From: Rhodocyclaceae bacterium
GTDB taxonomy: Bacteria > Pseudomonadota > Gammaproteobacteria > Burkholderiales > Rhodocyclaceae
DNA length: 59,690 nucleotides
Direction: 5' to 3'
Assembly: GCA_030682175.1 (NCBI GenBank)
Contig: JAUXOM010000137.1
Coordinates: forward strand, 1-59,690
Each line of letters opens with the position of its first letter. Position 1 is the first letter of the stretch. The position numbers and the translations under genes are program-made. Shown in pieces: positions 33,712-42,383 of the stretch. A model generated the notes under the pieces. The model was given only the letters and a program-made list of their open reading frames with translations, did not search any database and was not told the DNA's origin.

Positions 33712-35082
33712 TCAGCGTGTTCCGGGCAAGCTCAGGATGGCCCGCAGCCCGCCCAGAGGGGAGTCCGCCAGCTCCAATTGACCGCCATACATGCGCGCCA
33801 GGTCGTCGGTGATGGCCAGGCCCAGCCCGCTACCGGGTACCTGCTGGTCGGCGCGGACGCCACGTTGGAGCACTGTGTCGCGCTGGTCGAGGGCGATGCC
33901 CTTGCCATCATCGTCGATGCTGATCGTGAGCCGCTCCGGTTCGGCGCGGGCCTGAATCTCGACCCGGGAGTTGGCCCACTTGCAGGCGTTGTCGATCAGG
34001 TTGCCGAGCATTTCCTGCAAATCGTGCGTTTCGCCGCGAAATGTCAGCGCGGCAGGAAAGGGATGGACGACGAGGTCCAGATTTCGCTCGGCATGAATGC
34101 GGCGCATCGCGCGCACCAGGCCATCGGCAACCGGTTGCAGCAGCGTGCGCGCGCCGGGCAGATGTGCCGCGGCGGCGGCCTGGGCGCGCGCCAGATGGTA
34201 ATCCACCTGCTTGCGCGCCATCTCGATCTGGGAACTCACCAGTTGGGCCAGTTCGTCATTCCTGCCATCGGTGGCGTTGGCGAGAACGCTGAGCGGCGTT
34301 TTCAGCGCATGGGCGAGATTGCCGGCCTGGGTGCGCGCGCGGTCCACCACCTCGGCGTTTTGCGCCAGTACGCTGTTGAATTCCGTTACGAGCGGCATGA
34401 TCTCGGTCGGAAAGCCGCCTTCCATCTGCCTTGTTTCGCCGCTGCGCACCCGCCCGAGTGCCGTCTGCAGGCTGCGCAGCGGCGCCAGGCCGACAAATAC
34501 CTGCACCAGCGCCGCCAGTGCCAGACCGCTTCCCAGCACACCGAGGGACACCCATAGCTCGCGATTGAAATGTGCGACCGGCTCAAGCAACAGGCTTTCG
34601 TTGGCGGCGACGATCAGCCGCAGTGACTGGTCGTCGATGGTCACGCTGCGTTCCACCATGCCCAGCCTCGCGCCTTGCGGTCCCGCGACCCGATGCTGAT
34701 GGATTTCGCCGGTGGCGGGTTCGTCGCCGGGGACATGCAATACCTGATCCCACAGGGAACGTGAGCGCAACACGGCGACTTCCGCAGGAAAGTCGGCGCT
34801 GGCGAGACGGTCGATCTGCCAGTACAGGCCGGAGAACGGCTTCTGGAGACGGGGGTCGCTCAGAGGGAGCGCCAGCACTGGCCGAGCGGACTCTGCCAGC
34901 GCCAGTTGGGCGGTCAATTGGTCGAGGTGGGTATTCAGTTCCGCATGAAACTGCGTTTCCACATGCTGGCGAAACAGTTTGCCAAGCCCCCAGCCAGCCA
35001 CCAGAATCGAGATGGTGATCCAAAAGAGCGTCCCCACCAGAAGACGCACGCGCAGGGAGTTGCGTAGAAAGACAGAATTCAT
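33712..35082 (-). CDS. QseC/PmrB-type sensor histidine kinase
   Basis: A 456-residue inner-membrane kinase. Membrane segment 1 is near 15-35 (LLVGTLFWITISILVAGWGL) and segment 2 near 180-200. The H-box GNLAHALKTPLSVLAN has the phosphorylated histidine. ATPase motifs: LGNLIDNACKWANSRVEI (N-box), ISIDDDGKGI (G1), GSGLGLAI (G2). The periplasmic segment RLASADFPAEV matches an R1 repeat. It overlaps the response regulator by an ATGA junction. Confidence 0.94.
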   Translation of the reverse strand: MNSVFLRNSLRVRLLVGTLFWITISILVAGWGLGKLFRQHVETQFHAELNTHLDQLTAQLALAESARPVLALPLSDPRLQKPFSGLYWQIDRLASADFPAEVAVLRSRSLWDQVLHVPGDEPATGEIHQHRVAGPQGARLGMVERSVTIDDQSLRLIVAANESLLLEPVAHFNRELWVSLGVLGSGLALAALVQVFVGLAPLRSLQTALGRVRSGETRQMEGGFPTEIMPLVTEFNSVLAQNAEVVDRARTQAGNLAHALKTPLSVLANATDGRNDELAQLVSSQIEMARKQVDYHLARAQAAAAAHLPGARTLLQPVADGLVRAMRRIHAERNLDLVVHPFPAALTFRGETHDLQEMLGNLIDNACKWANSRVEIQARAEPERLTISIDDDGKGIALDQRDTVLQRGVRADQQVPGSGLGLAITDDLARMYGGQLELADSPLGGLRAILSLPGTR

Positions 35083-35741
35083 TGCGTTCTGTTGAGTCGA
35101 TAGCCAAGTCCGCGCACGGTTTCAATCAGGCCCGGTGGCAGCTTCTTGCGCAGGCGGGCGATAAACACTTCAACAGTATTCGAATCGCGGTCAAAGTCCT
35201 GAGCATAGATATGTTCGGTCAGTTCTCCGCGGGAGACAATTTCACCCTGATGGTGCATCAGGTAAGCCAGCACGCGATATTCATGGCTCGTCAGCGTCAA
35301 GGCAGCCCCATCAACGCTGGCACGGCTGCTGCGGGTGTCGAGCGTCAGCGCACCGCAAACCAGTTCGGTACTGGCATGCCCGCCGGCACGGCGGATCAAG
35401 GCGCGTAGCCTTGCCAGCAGTTCTTCCATGTGAAAGGGCTTGGTCAGGTAGTCGTCCGCACCGGCATCGATACCGGCCACCTTCTCGCGCCAGGTATCAC
35501 GTGCGGTCAGAATCAACACCGGCAATGTCTGACCTGATGCCCGCCATTTCTTGAGAACCGTAATGCCATCCATCTGGGGCAGGCCGATGTCCAGCACGAT
35601 TGCGTCGTAGGGTTCGGTTTCCCCCATGAAGTGACCATCGATGCCGTTGTGGGCAACATCGACGACATAACCAGCCGACTTGATGCCTTCAGCAAGTTGT
35701 GCCGCCAACGTGGGCTCGTCTTCGACAACCAGAATGCGCAT
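35079..35741 (-). CDS. OmpR-family response regulator
   Basis: A 220-residue regulator. The receiver domain (1-115) has DAIVLDIGLPQMDG with the phospho-acceptor aspartate, and KPFHMEELLARLRAL. The winged-helix domain (about 125-220) has SRASVDGAALTLTSHEYRVLAYLMHHQGEIVSRGELTEHIYAQDFDRDSNTVEVFIARLRKKL. The start overlaps the upstream PepSY gene (TGATG). In related clusters this pair controls adjacent cytochrome genes. Confidence 0.95.
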   Translation of the reverse strand: MRILVVEDEPTLAAQLAEGIKSAGYVVDVAHNGIDGHFMGETEPYDAIVLDIGLPQMDGITVLKKWRASGQTLPVLILTARDTWREKVAGIDAGADDYLTKPFHMEELLARLRALIRRAGGHASTELVCGALTLDTRSSRASVDGAALTLTSHEYRVLAYLMHHQGEIVSRGELTEHIYAQDFDRDSNTVEVFIARLRKKLPPGLIETVRGLGYRLNRTQ

Positions 35742-36100
35742 CAGCGGGTTTCTCCTGGACGAAGCCGTCTTTCATGCTTTTCCTTGAGACCGAGAATGGT
35801 GCCGTCCCGCGCATGAATCTTCAACTTCATCAAAGCCCCTCCCTTGCGCAATACCTTGACTTCATAAACCCATTCACCCTTTTCGCGGTCGAGTTCAACC
35901 TCCATGACCTGACCGGGATACTCGCGCTCGACGCGTTCAAGAATCGTGCGCAGCGGCAGCACCTCACCCGCCTCAACGGCTTGGCGGGCACGCTCATGGT
36001 CGCTGTAATCCCCGGCGTAACTATCCCCGGTACCTGGCATCACAAGCATGATCAGGCTGGCCAGTGCGACACACCATTGGGCAGTGATTCTCGACAACAT
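35741..36100 (-). CDS. PepSY-domain exported protein (regulatory operon)
   Basis: From MLSRITAQWCVALASLIMLV the protein is 119 residues with a signal peptide and one PepSY domain: RARQAVEAGEVLPLRTILERVEREYPGQVMEVELDREKGEWVYEVKVLRKGGALMKLKIHARDGTILG. Its likely place is the periplasm. It begins an operon with the two-component genes, so it may tune the kinase. Start chosen by the signal peptide; a longer frame to 36181 is possible but covers the promoter. Confidence 0.85.
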   Translation of the reverse strand: MLSRITAQWCVALASLIMLVMPGTGDSYAGDYSDHERARQAVEAGEVLPLRTILERVEREYPGQVMEVELDREKGEWVYEVKVLRKGGALMKLKIHARDGTILGLKEKHERRLRPGETR

Positions 36101-36168
36101 TTTCAACTCCGCAGGTTTTCCAGACTGATCTTTTAGCGTTTTGAATCTGAACGCAGGATGAACAAGCG

Positions 36169-36185
36169 ATTCAGCATCCATTCAG
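36169..36185 (+). promoter_or_regulatory. possible OmpR-type direct repeat in divergent promoter
   Basis: ATTCAG-N5-ATTCAG, an 11-bp period, between the divergent regulatory and cytochrome genes. It fits a tandem winged-helix site. Confidence 0.4.
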
Positions 36186-36237
36186 ATGGGCTGGCGCATA
36201 GTCCGCTTCAGAGTTCGATAAACGTCAGGATAAACGC

Positions 36238-36639
36238 ATGAAGAACATGTTGGTAGTTACCGCGGGGATTGTCGCCATGATACTCAGCACGGCCACACTC
36301 GCAGGCCCACGCGAAGACCTGCTGGCTCAGTATGCCGCAGCCGCCAAGTCAGCGGGATTTTCAGCGGTACGCGGCCAGGCCTTGCATATGCAGAACTTTT
36401 CTGCCGGCAAGCCCGACACGCCATCTTGTACCACCTGTCACGGCAAGGATACCCGGGGTGTCGGACGGACCCTTGCCGGCAAGACCGTCGAACCGGTTGC
36501 CGTATCCGCGGCGCCAACCCGTTATACCGATCCGGCCAAGGTCGAAAAGTGGTTCAAGCGCAACTGCACCGAGGTATTAGGGCGCGAATGTACCCCGCAG
36601 GAGAAAGGTGACTGGCTCACCTTTGTGATTGGTCAGTAA
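36238..36639 (+). CDS. SHP-type (DUF1924) monoheme cytochrome c
   Basis: A 133-residue exported cytochrome. Signal peptide about 1-22. A single CXXCH site, PSCTTCHGKDTRGVGRTLAG, sits near residues 61-80, and C-terminal WFKRNCTEVLGRECTPQEKGDWLTFVIGQ carries an extra cysteine pair, a mark of the family. SHP of Rhodobacter sphaeroides binds oxygen or nitric oxide at an open heme site and takes electrons from DHC. The order SHP-DHC, next to a two-component pair, supports the call. Confidence 0.88.
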   Translation: MKNMLVVTAGIVAMILSTATLAGPREDLLAQYAAAAKSAGFSAVRGQALHMQNFSAGKPDTPSCTTCHGKDTRGVGRTLAGKTVEPVAVSAAPTRYTDPAKVEKWFKRNCTEVLGRECTPQEKGDWLTFVIGQ

Positions 36640-36662
36640 TTTCAACCTGCCAGGAGACCTCC

Positions 36663-37154
36663 GTGCGCATTCCCTATCGTCCGTTTGCCATTGGACTTGT
36701 TGCGTTGGCCTTCTCCGCCATCGTTTTCGACCGCGCTCAGGCTGGTGACCGTCACTTCTTTGCGCCAGTAACCGATCCGGTTGTCAAGGAAGAATGTGGC
36801 AGTTGCCATCTGGCCTTTGCACCCGCGATGCTCCCGGCGCGATCCTGGCAACGCATGATGGGCGAACTGGACAAGCATTTCGGGGATAACGCCAGCATCG
36901 ATGCGGCCACCGCCGGGAAGATCACCCGCTATCTCGTCGCCAATGCAGGCGATGCGGGTGGTCAGCGCTACAGCAGAAAATTGCTGAAGGGCGTGGCTGC
37001 CGGGGCTGCTCCGCAACGCATTACGGAATTGCCCAAGTGGGTAAGCGAACATCGCAAAGTGCCCGACTGGGAGTGGAGGCACAAGGATGTTCGTACCAGG
37101 GCGAACTGTGTCGCCTGTCATACAGCAGCAGAACAAGGCGATTACGACGAATGA
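36663..37154 (+). CDS. diheme cytochrome c (DHC)
   Basis: A 163-residue periplasmic diheme protein from a GTG start with AGGAG upstream. Signal peptide ends near residue 27. Heme sites are CGSCH (about 45-49) and CVACH (about 149-153), at the two ends of the mature protein, as in known DHC. In characterised systems DHC donates electrons to SHP and receives them from a membrane cytochrome b. A 23-bp gap follows the SHP gene. Confidence 0.9.
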   Translation: MRIPYRPFAIGLVALAFSAIVFDRAQAGDRHFFAPVTDPVVKEECGSCHLAFAPAMLPARSWQRMMGELDKHFGDNASIDAATAGKITRYLVANAGDAGGQRYSRKLLKGVAAGAAPQRITELPKWVSEHRKVPDWEWRHKDVRTRANCVACHTAAEQGDYDE

Positions 37155-37191
37155 CCCATTCCCACACCAAACTTGGCAGGAGAATTTCACC

Positions 37192-37596
37192 ATGCGTCCA
37201 TTGATCATCGCTGCACTGCTTGCCACTGGCTTCTTCTCGATCTCAAGCCATGCCCAGGATGTCCGCCCTGCCAGTGCAGGCAATGCAAGATGGCTATCGA
37301 TTCCCGAAGTGCATGCCAGATTGGAGTCTGCAGGTTATCGCCATATCGAGAAGATCGAACGTGAACGCGGCAGCTATGAGGTCAAGGCAACCAACCGTAG
37401 CGGCCAGCGGATCAAACTGTATGTTCATCCCCAGACGGGCGAGGTTCTTGGTCAGCGGCAGCGAGATACCAAACGCGACAAATACGACAGCGGCTATGCA
37501 AGAAGCAATCAGCAAAATACGGCTGACTGCAATGAACGGCGGTGTCGTGATGACTCGCCCCAGCCGGGAATCGCTCAACCCGCCGCTGGAAAATGA
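37192..37596 (+). CDS. PepSY-domain exported protein (cytochrome operon)
   Basis: A 134-residue protein from MRPLIIAALLATGFF. Signal peptide to about 21 (SSHAQ). PepSY-like core: LSIPEVHARLESAGYRHIEKIERERGSYEVKATNRSGQRIKLYVHPQTGEVLG, followed by a charged tail with two cysteines (NTADCNERRCRDD). PepSY domains often flank flavocytochrome reductases and may regulate or scaffold them. It lies between DHC and the flavocytochrome gene. Confidence 0.85.
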   Translation: MRPLIIAALLATGFFSISSHAQDVRPASAGNARWLSIPEVHARLESAGYRHIEKIERERGSYEVKATNRSGQRIKLYVHPQTGEVLGQRQRDTKRDKYDSGYARSNQQNTADCNERRCRDDSPQPGIAQPAAGK

Positions 37597-37614
37597 TCCA
37601 TCAGGAGTCCTGAC

Positions 37615-38937
37615 ATGAAACTCTTGCTCGGTGCACTGCTCGTTATCGTCTCTGCCGCCTGGGCGCTGAATCTGCTTGTTACGGGCGGCGGCAGTGGCGG
37701 CAGTCTGCCATGGGTGATCCGACAGGAAGCGCTTTATATAAGCGGTCTTCTGTCCATTGCCCTGATGTCGCTGGCGATGTTCTTATCCACACGACCAGCC
37801 TGGCTTGAGCGGCCTCTTGGCGGCATGGATCGGATCTATCGCGCCCACAAATGGGCCGGCATTCTCGCCGTGGGCTTTGCGGTGCTGCATTGGCTGATCG
37901 AAGAGATTGTCGGTGACATTCTCAAGGCGATGATTGGTCGCGGGGGGCGCATACCGAAGGAGAAAGACAGCGGTTTTCTGGAAGTAATGCGCGACCTGGC
38001 CGAGGACATGGGGGAATGGGCGTTCTATGTGGTGCTGGTCATGCTGGCCATCACTCTATGGAAACGCTTTCCCTACAAGACCTGGCGAATTACGCATCAG
38101 GCCATGCCGGTGATCTATCTGATGCTGGCGTTTCATGCAATCTTCCTCGCACCAACTGATTATTGGACCAAGCCAGTAGGAATCCTCCTGGCGCTATTCC
38201 TGGCTGGCGGAGTCTATGGTTCCCTGCATTCTCTGGTCGGCCGTATTGGGCGCAAGCGCCAGGTGAATGGAGTGGTTACGGCCATCGAGAAGCCTAGTCG
38301 TGATGTGCTTACAGTCAGTTGCCAACTTGACAACAGCTGGCGTGGCCATCGCCCCGGCCAGTTCGCTTTCATTAGCTTTGACGAGAAGGAAGGCGCCCAT
38401 CCATTCACCATTGCCAGTGCGGACCGTGGTGATCGAACCATCACTCTCCAGATCAAGGCGTTGGGTGATTACACCCGCGTCCTCGGCAATCGTCTGGAAA
38501 TCGGTCGGTCGGTTAAGGTTGAAGGGCCGTATGGTCGCTTCGACATGGCGCGTCAGGACGCGCATGCCCAACAAATCTGGATTGCCGGCGGGATCGGGGT
38601 TACGCCGTTCCTCGCATGGCTGGATTCCCTGCAAGGAAAACCCAGACAGATTTCAGCGGAGCTCCACTACTGCACGCGTGATCGAACAAGCGACCCCTTT
38701 GTTGCCCGCCTCGAATCAAGTTGCGCCTCCTTGTCCGGAATCCGCCTTCATATCCATGGTGCTCAGCAGGGCGAAACTTTGAGCGCTACCAGTGTTGCCT
38801 CAACGCAGGATGGTTCGCGCCGGTCCGAAATCTGGTTCTGTGGGCCACCGGGATTGGCAGAAAAGCTCAAGCATGGGCTGCGGAGTTTGGGGCACAACAA
38901 ATTCAGCTTCCATCAGGAAGCGTTTGAGATGCGGTGA
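37615..38937 (+). CDS. ferric-reductase-like flavocytochrome b
   Basis: A 440-residue membrane reductase. Six predicted membrane segments to about residue 220. Paired heme histidines: H78-x13-H92 and H161-x12-H174, like NADPH oxidase and ferric reductase. The C-terminal ferredoxin-reductase domain binds FAD (GAHPFTIASADRGD) and NAD(P)H (WIAGGIGVTPFLAWL and WFCGPPGLAEK). It should move electrons from cytoplasmic NAD(P)H to the periplasmic side, where DHC may take them. Confidence 0.93.
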   Translation: MKLLLGALLVIVSAAWALNLLVTGGGSGGSLPWVIRQEALYISGLLSIALMSLAMFLSTRPAWLERPLGGMDRIYRAHKWAGILAVGFAVLHWLIEEIVGDILKAMIGRGGRIPKEKDSGFLEVMRDLAEDMGEWAFYVVLVMLAITLWKRFPYKTWRITHQAMPVIYLMLAFHAIFLAPTDYWTKPVGILLALFLAGGVYGSLHSLVGRIGRKRQVNGVVTAIEKPSRDVLTVSCQLDNSWRGHRPGQFAFISFDEKEGAHPFTIASADRGDRTITLQIKALGDYTRVLGNRLEIGRSVKVEGPYGRFDMARQDAHAQQIWIAGGIGVTPFLAWLDSLQGKPRQISAELHYCTRDRTSDPFVARLESSCASLSGIRLHIHGAQQGETLSATSVASTQDGSRRSEIWFCGPPGLAEKLKHGLRSLGHNKFSFHQEAFEMR

Positions 38938-38971
38938 CGCACTTGAGCAATCTGACCATAAGAATGACACC

Positions 38972-39295
38972 ATGAAATCCATCCCAATTATTTTGCTTGT
39001 GTTGTCCATTACAACAGCACACGCCGCCACTCCTGCAGCCCAGGTGGAATCCTGCGAACAGATCAGGGAGCAGATCCGGACGCATACTGGCGTTCCGGCC
39101 AAACCAAATACCATTTTGCTGAGTAAAGTTGGTGCAAACAAGAAATGTCGCTTTACCTCGGCCGAGGCTTTTCGCGCGGCTTGGGGCGATAAGCCGTTGC
39201 CTCGGGACGATGGTCGCGATGGGCGCTCAAAAGAGCGCGGAAACGATGATGATCGAAACCATATGCCAAACGTGTTTATGTTAAGGGTTTCTTAA
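38972..39295 (+). CDS. small exported protein of unknown function
   Basis: A 107-residue protein with a signal peptide (MKSIPIILLVLSITTAHA). It has two cysteines, in VESCEQIREQIRTHTG and NKKCRFTSAEAFRAAWG, and a basic-acidic tail (DDGRDGRSKERGNDDDRNHM). I do not recognise the family with confidence; it bears some resemblance to small DUF1161-type periplasmic proteins. A 34-bp gap follows the flavocytochrome gene, suggesting co-transcription. Confidence 0.7.
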   Translation: MKSIPIILLVLSITTAHAATPAAQVESCEQIREQIRTHTGVPAKPNTILLSKVGANKKCRFTSAEAFRAAWGDKPLPRDDGRDGRSKERGNDDDRNHMPNVFMLRVS

Positions 39296-39319
39296 GATGG
39301 ATATGAGAGGCCGGACGCA

Positions 39320-40624
39320 ATGCTGACGCCACCGGAAATGACCTCTGCCTCCCTGCTGCTCTGGATCGTATTGGGGATTACGCTGCAACTCGCGTTGTGG
39401 CTTGGCTTCGGCTTCTGGCGGCATTGGGGCGAGTATCGGGCCCTTCGTGCGGGCTTGCTTCCAAGCGAAGGCGGTGCCGGTCCTCAAGCGGAAGTATTTT
39501 CAGGCCTTACGGAGCCCGCATCGGCAACTGCCTGGAACGGATTCAGGAACTTCCGCGTCGATCACCGGGAAATTGAAGATGGGACCCGGTCGATCTGTTC
39601 CTTTTACCTGGTTCCAGAAGACAGGCAGCCGCTTCCTTCATTCAAACCTGGCCAGTTCCTGACCTTCCGCCTGGGTATTCCCAAGGCCGACGGCAGTGGC
39701 ACCGAGCAGGTCACCCGCTGCTACTCCCTGTCGGATGCTCCACAGTCCGGCCATTATCGTGTTTCGATCAAGCGGGCACCGTCCCCGCCGAAGAGCGATC
39801 ATCCACCGGGACGCTCCTCGAACTTCTTCCACGACCATGTTCAGGTCGGCACGACGCTGCAAGTTCGCGCACCCTCGGGGCACTTCACTCTCGAGCCGGG
39901 TAGCAGTCCCATCGTCCTGATCGCCGGCGGCATCGGCATCACGCCGATGCTCAGCATGCTCAACTGGTGCCAATCGCAGCAACCCGAGCGCGAGGTCTGG
40001 TTATTTTATGGGGTGCGCAACAGCAAGGAAACCGCTTTTGCAGCGCATCTGAACGCTATCGCCGCGGCCAACCCCAACGTCCATCTGCGCTTGTGCTTCA
40101 GCGACCCGCTGCCGGAAGATCGACTGGGCAAGGACTTCCATCACCGCGGACGCGTCGATGTGAATCTGTTCCGTATGGAGTTACCGCTCAAGCCCTTCCA
40201 CTACTACATCTGCGGGCCGACGCCGATGATGGAAACCCTGGTCCCGGCGCTGGATGACTGGGGCGTACCCGATGCGCACATTCACTTCGAAGCCTTCGGG
40301 CCGGCGTCCATCAAGCGCCGCAAACCAGTGGCCGCGGTGACCGAGAATGCCATTGCAGTCCCCGTGAGCGACATCACGGTAACCTTTGCCAAATCTGGCA
40401 AGCAGGCTCCATGGTCGCCGCAGTCGGGCAGCCTGCTCGAGTTTGCCGAATCCCAGGGGATTGCCATCGATTCAGGCTGCCGCGCCGGGGGCTGCGGCAC
40501 CTGCCAGACCACCATTCGTTCCGGCGAAGTGGCCTACCGGCAAGCGCCGGATTACGATCCCGAACCCGGCACCTGTCTGATGTGCGTCTGCACCCCTAAA
40601 ACCAACGTGACGCTGGAGGCCTGA
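39320..40624 (+). CDS. membrane-anchored flavin/[2Fe-2S] oxidoreductase
   Basis: A 434-residue protein. An N-terminal membrane segment (LLLWIVLGITLQLALWLGFG) is followed by an FNR-type domain: FAD motif RCYSLSDAP, NAD(P)-binding LIAGGIGITPMLSMLN and YYICGPTPMMETL. The C-terminal plant-type ferredoxin has the ligands C387, C392, C395 (CRAGGCGTC) and a fourth in the C-LMC-V-C cluster near 419-424. Similar to Hcr and phenol-hydroxylase reductases. It starts the three-gene unit with the cytochrome b and octaheme c genes. Confidence 0.92.
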   Translation: MLTPPEMTSASLLLWIVLGITLQLALWLGFGFWRHWGEYRALRAGLLPSEGGAGPQAEVFSGLTEPASATAWNGFRNFRVDHREIEDGTRSICSFYLVPEDRQPLPSFKPGQFLTFRLGIPKADGSGTEQVTRCYSLSDAPQSGHYRVSIKRAPSPPKSDHPPGRSSNFFHDHVQVGTTLQVRAPSGHFTLEPGSSPIVLIAGGIGITPMLSMLNWCQSQQPEREVWLFYGVRNSKETAFAAHLNAIAAANPNVHLRLCFSDPLPEDRLGKDFHHRGRVDVNLFRMELPLKPFHYYICGPTPMMETLVPALDDWGVPDAHIHFEAFGPASIKRRKPVAAVTENAIAVPVSDITVTFAKSGKQAPWSPQSGSLLEFAESQGIAIDSGCRAGGCGTCQTTIRSGEVAYRQAPDYDPEPGTCLMCVCTPKTNVTLEA

Positions 40625-40625
40625 A

Positions 40626-41216
40626 ATGACGACACCCGGCACCGCCTCACTCTGGCGTAACCACATCCTGCCGTTCACGCTGCTGGTTACTCTGCTCGGA
40701 GTGGCGACCGTTATCGGTGACTACCTGCTGCATCGCCTCGATCTGGTCTGGGTGGGACGCTATCTCGGCATCCCCGGCACCTTGCTGATCATCGGCTCGC
40801 TGACCTACTCCCTGCGCAAGCGCAAAGTCATCGCGACCGGGAACGTCAAATCCTGGCTCAACATGCACGAGATCGGCACCTGGCTGGGCTCATGGATGGT
40901 GCTGCTTCATGCGGGGATACATTTCAATGCCATCCTGCCCTGGCTGGCCACCATCGCCATGGGCGTCAATGTCATCAGCGGCATGGTTGGCAAAATGCTG
41001 CTGGCGCGTTCGCGCGAGCATGTGCAGGCCCAGCGTGAGCATTACCAACTGCGCGGCTTGTCCAAAGTAGAGGTCGAGCAGGCGCTGTTCTGGGAGTCGG
41101 TGACTTTCGATGCCATGGCCAAGTGGCGCAAGGTGCATATACCGATCTTCATCGCCTTTGCCGTGCTGGCGCTCGGGCACATCATCAGCATCTTCCTGTT
41201 CTGGGGGTGGCGATGA
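40626..41216 (+). CDS. four-histidine membrane cytochrome b
   Basis: A 196-residue membrane protein with about four segments. H81-x13-H95 and H171-x13-H185 sit in two helices, the spacing that binds two b hemes across a pair of helices. It starts 2 bp after the flavin reductase gene and overlaps the octaheme gene by ATGA, so tight coupling is certain. I infer it carries electrons from the flavin/[2Fe-2S] protein across the membrane to the octaheme cytochrome. No named family recognised. Confidence 0.85.
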   Translation: MTTPGTASLWRNHILPFTLLVTLLGVATVIGDYLLHRLDLVWVGRYLGIPGTLLIIGSLTYSLRKRKVIATGNVKSWLNMHEIGTWLGSWMVLLHAGIHFNAILPWLATIAMGVNVISGMVGKMLLARSREHVQAQREHYQLRGLSKVEVEQALFWESVTFDAMAKWRKVHIPIFIAFAVLALGHIISIFLFWGWR

Positions 41217-41962
41217 GCAAGACCCTCAAGATCGTTCTGGCGGCCAATCTCATCGTCATGGCCATACTGACCTTTGTCTATCCCCATTTGATGGTTGGCC
41301 CCGGAAAACTGATTCCCGGCCACAGCAAGTTGGAAACGGATTGTTTTGCCTGCCACGCACCGTTTTTTGGGACCACGACTGAAAGCTGCACAACCTGCCA
41401 CAAGTCGGAAGAGATCGGCAAGCTCACGACCCTTGGGCAGCCGATCCAGAAACCGCTTACCAGCACGCCATTCCACCAGAAGCTCCTGAAGCAGGATTGC
41501 CTCGCGTGCCATAGCGATCATGCGGGGGTAAAGCGCTTCCGTATCGAAGGCCGGTTCAACCACGCCTTGCTCCAGGCGGATGCCCGAAAGGAATGTCAGT
41601 CCTGCCACAAGTCACCCAAGGATTCTCTCCATCAGCAGATCACCGGGAACTGCAGCCAGTGCCATACCCAGGAGAAATGGGTGCCCGCGACCTTCGATCA
41701 CGACAAGTATTTTGTTCTGGATCGAGATCACAATGTGAAATGCGCAACCTGTCACCTGCGTAACGACTACAGCCGCTACACTTGCTATGGCTGCCATGAG
41801 CACACACCCGAGAAAATCCGGCGCAAGCACATCGAGGAAGGAATTCGCGACTTCAAGAACTGCGTGGAATGCCATCGCAGCGCCGATGAGCACGATATCC
41901 GGATGCCAGGACGTGGGCGCGAGCGCGAAAAAGGACACGGCAGGGAGCAAGATGAAGACTGA
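41213..41962 (+). CDS. octaheme periplasmic cytochrome c
   Basis: A 249-residue cytochrome with eight CXXCH sites: CFACH, CTTCH, CLACH, CQSCH, CSQCH, CATCH, CYGCH and CVECH. An uncleaved N-terminal hydrophobic segment (TLKIVLAANLIVMAILTFVY) should anchor it in the inner membrane with the hemes outside. Heme density (eight in about 200 residues) is typical of electron wires rather than enzymes. The tail is charged (RGREREKGHGREQDED). It overlaps the cytochrome b gene and ends the unit. Confidence 0.93.
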   Translation: MSKTLKIVLAANLIVMAILTFVYPHLMVGPGKLIPGHSKLETDCFACHAPFFGTTTESCTTCHKSEEIGKLTTLGQPIQKPLTSTPFHQKLLKQDCLACHSDHAGVKRFRIEGRFNHALLQADARKECQSCHKSPKDSLHQQITGNCSQCHTQEKWVPATFDHDKYFVLDRDHNVKCATCHLRNDYSRYTCYGCHEHTPEKIRRKHIEEGIRDFKNCVECHRSADEHDIRMPGRGREREKGHGREQDED

Positions 41963-42027
41963 TTTGGCAGATGGCTGGCGTTGAAAAGGCGTGGCCTTGA
42001 ATGGCTGGAGTGGGCACAAATCCGCCG

Positions 42028-42046
42028 CCCCACCAGCGCCGACTTT
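42028..42046 (+). repeat. R1 repeat
   Basis: CCCACCAGCGCCGACTTTT, one base off the core, in the 160-bp gap between the octaheme gene and the toxin-antitoxin pair. Confidence 0.7.
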
Positions 42047-42122
42047 TCTTGATACGCACTTGCTTTACCACCAATAAGCCATCACAATGATGGCATTCTG
42101 ATACCAGTCGGCAGGTGACGCA

Positions 42123-42383
42123 ATGGCGGATTTGACAATACGCGGACTCCCCGATGAACTGCATCAACAGCTCAAGCAGTTGGCGGATGCGCATCACCGC
42201 TCGGTCAACCGCGAAACGATCGTACTCATCGAACGTGCCATGGCGGGCGACTTGAATGAGAAACCGCGCTTGTCCGCCACAGAAGTGATCGCGAAAGCGC
42301 AACACTTTGCCAGCCTGCCCGTACTCGACGGCCGCAGTGCCGACGAACTGATTGGCTACGATGTCGATGGCTTGCCGCGGTGA
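42123..42383 (+). CDS. FitA/VapB-type antitoxin
   Basis: An 86-residue antitoxin. The N-terminal ribbon-helix-helix is in LTIRGLPDELHQQLKQLADAHHRSVNRETIVLIERAM, close to the FitA subgroup. The C-terminal half (VIAKAQHFASLPVLDGRSADELIGYDVDGLPR) should fold on binding the toxin. Its TGA overlaps the toxin start. The pair lies at the right end of the accessory block, just before rsmD. Confidence 0.87.
   Translation: MADLTIRGLPDELHQQLKQLADAHHRSVNRETIVLIERAMAGDLNEKPRLSATEVIAKAQHFASLPVLDGRSADELIGYDVDGLPR

Noticed and set aside
33712-34557. Plus-strand open frame over the kinase gene
   Set aside because: Antisense of an obvious histidine kinase with all its boxes; no ribosome site.
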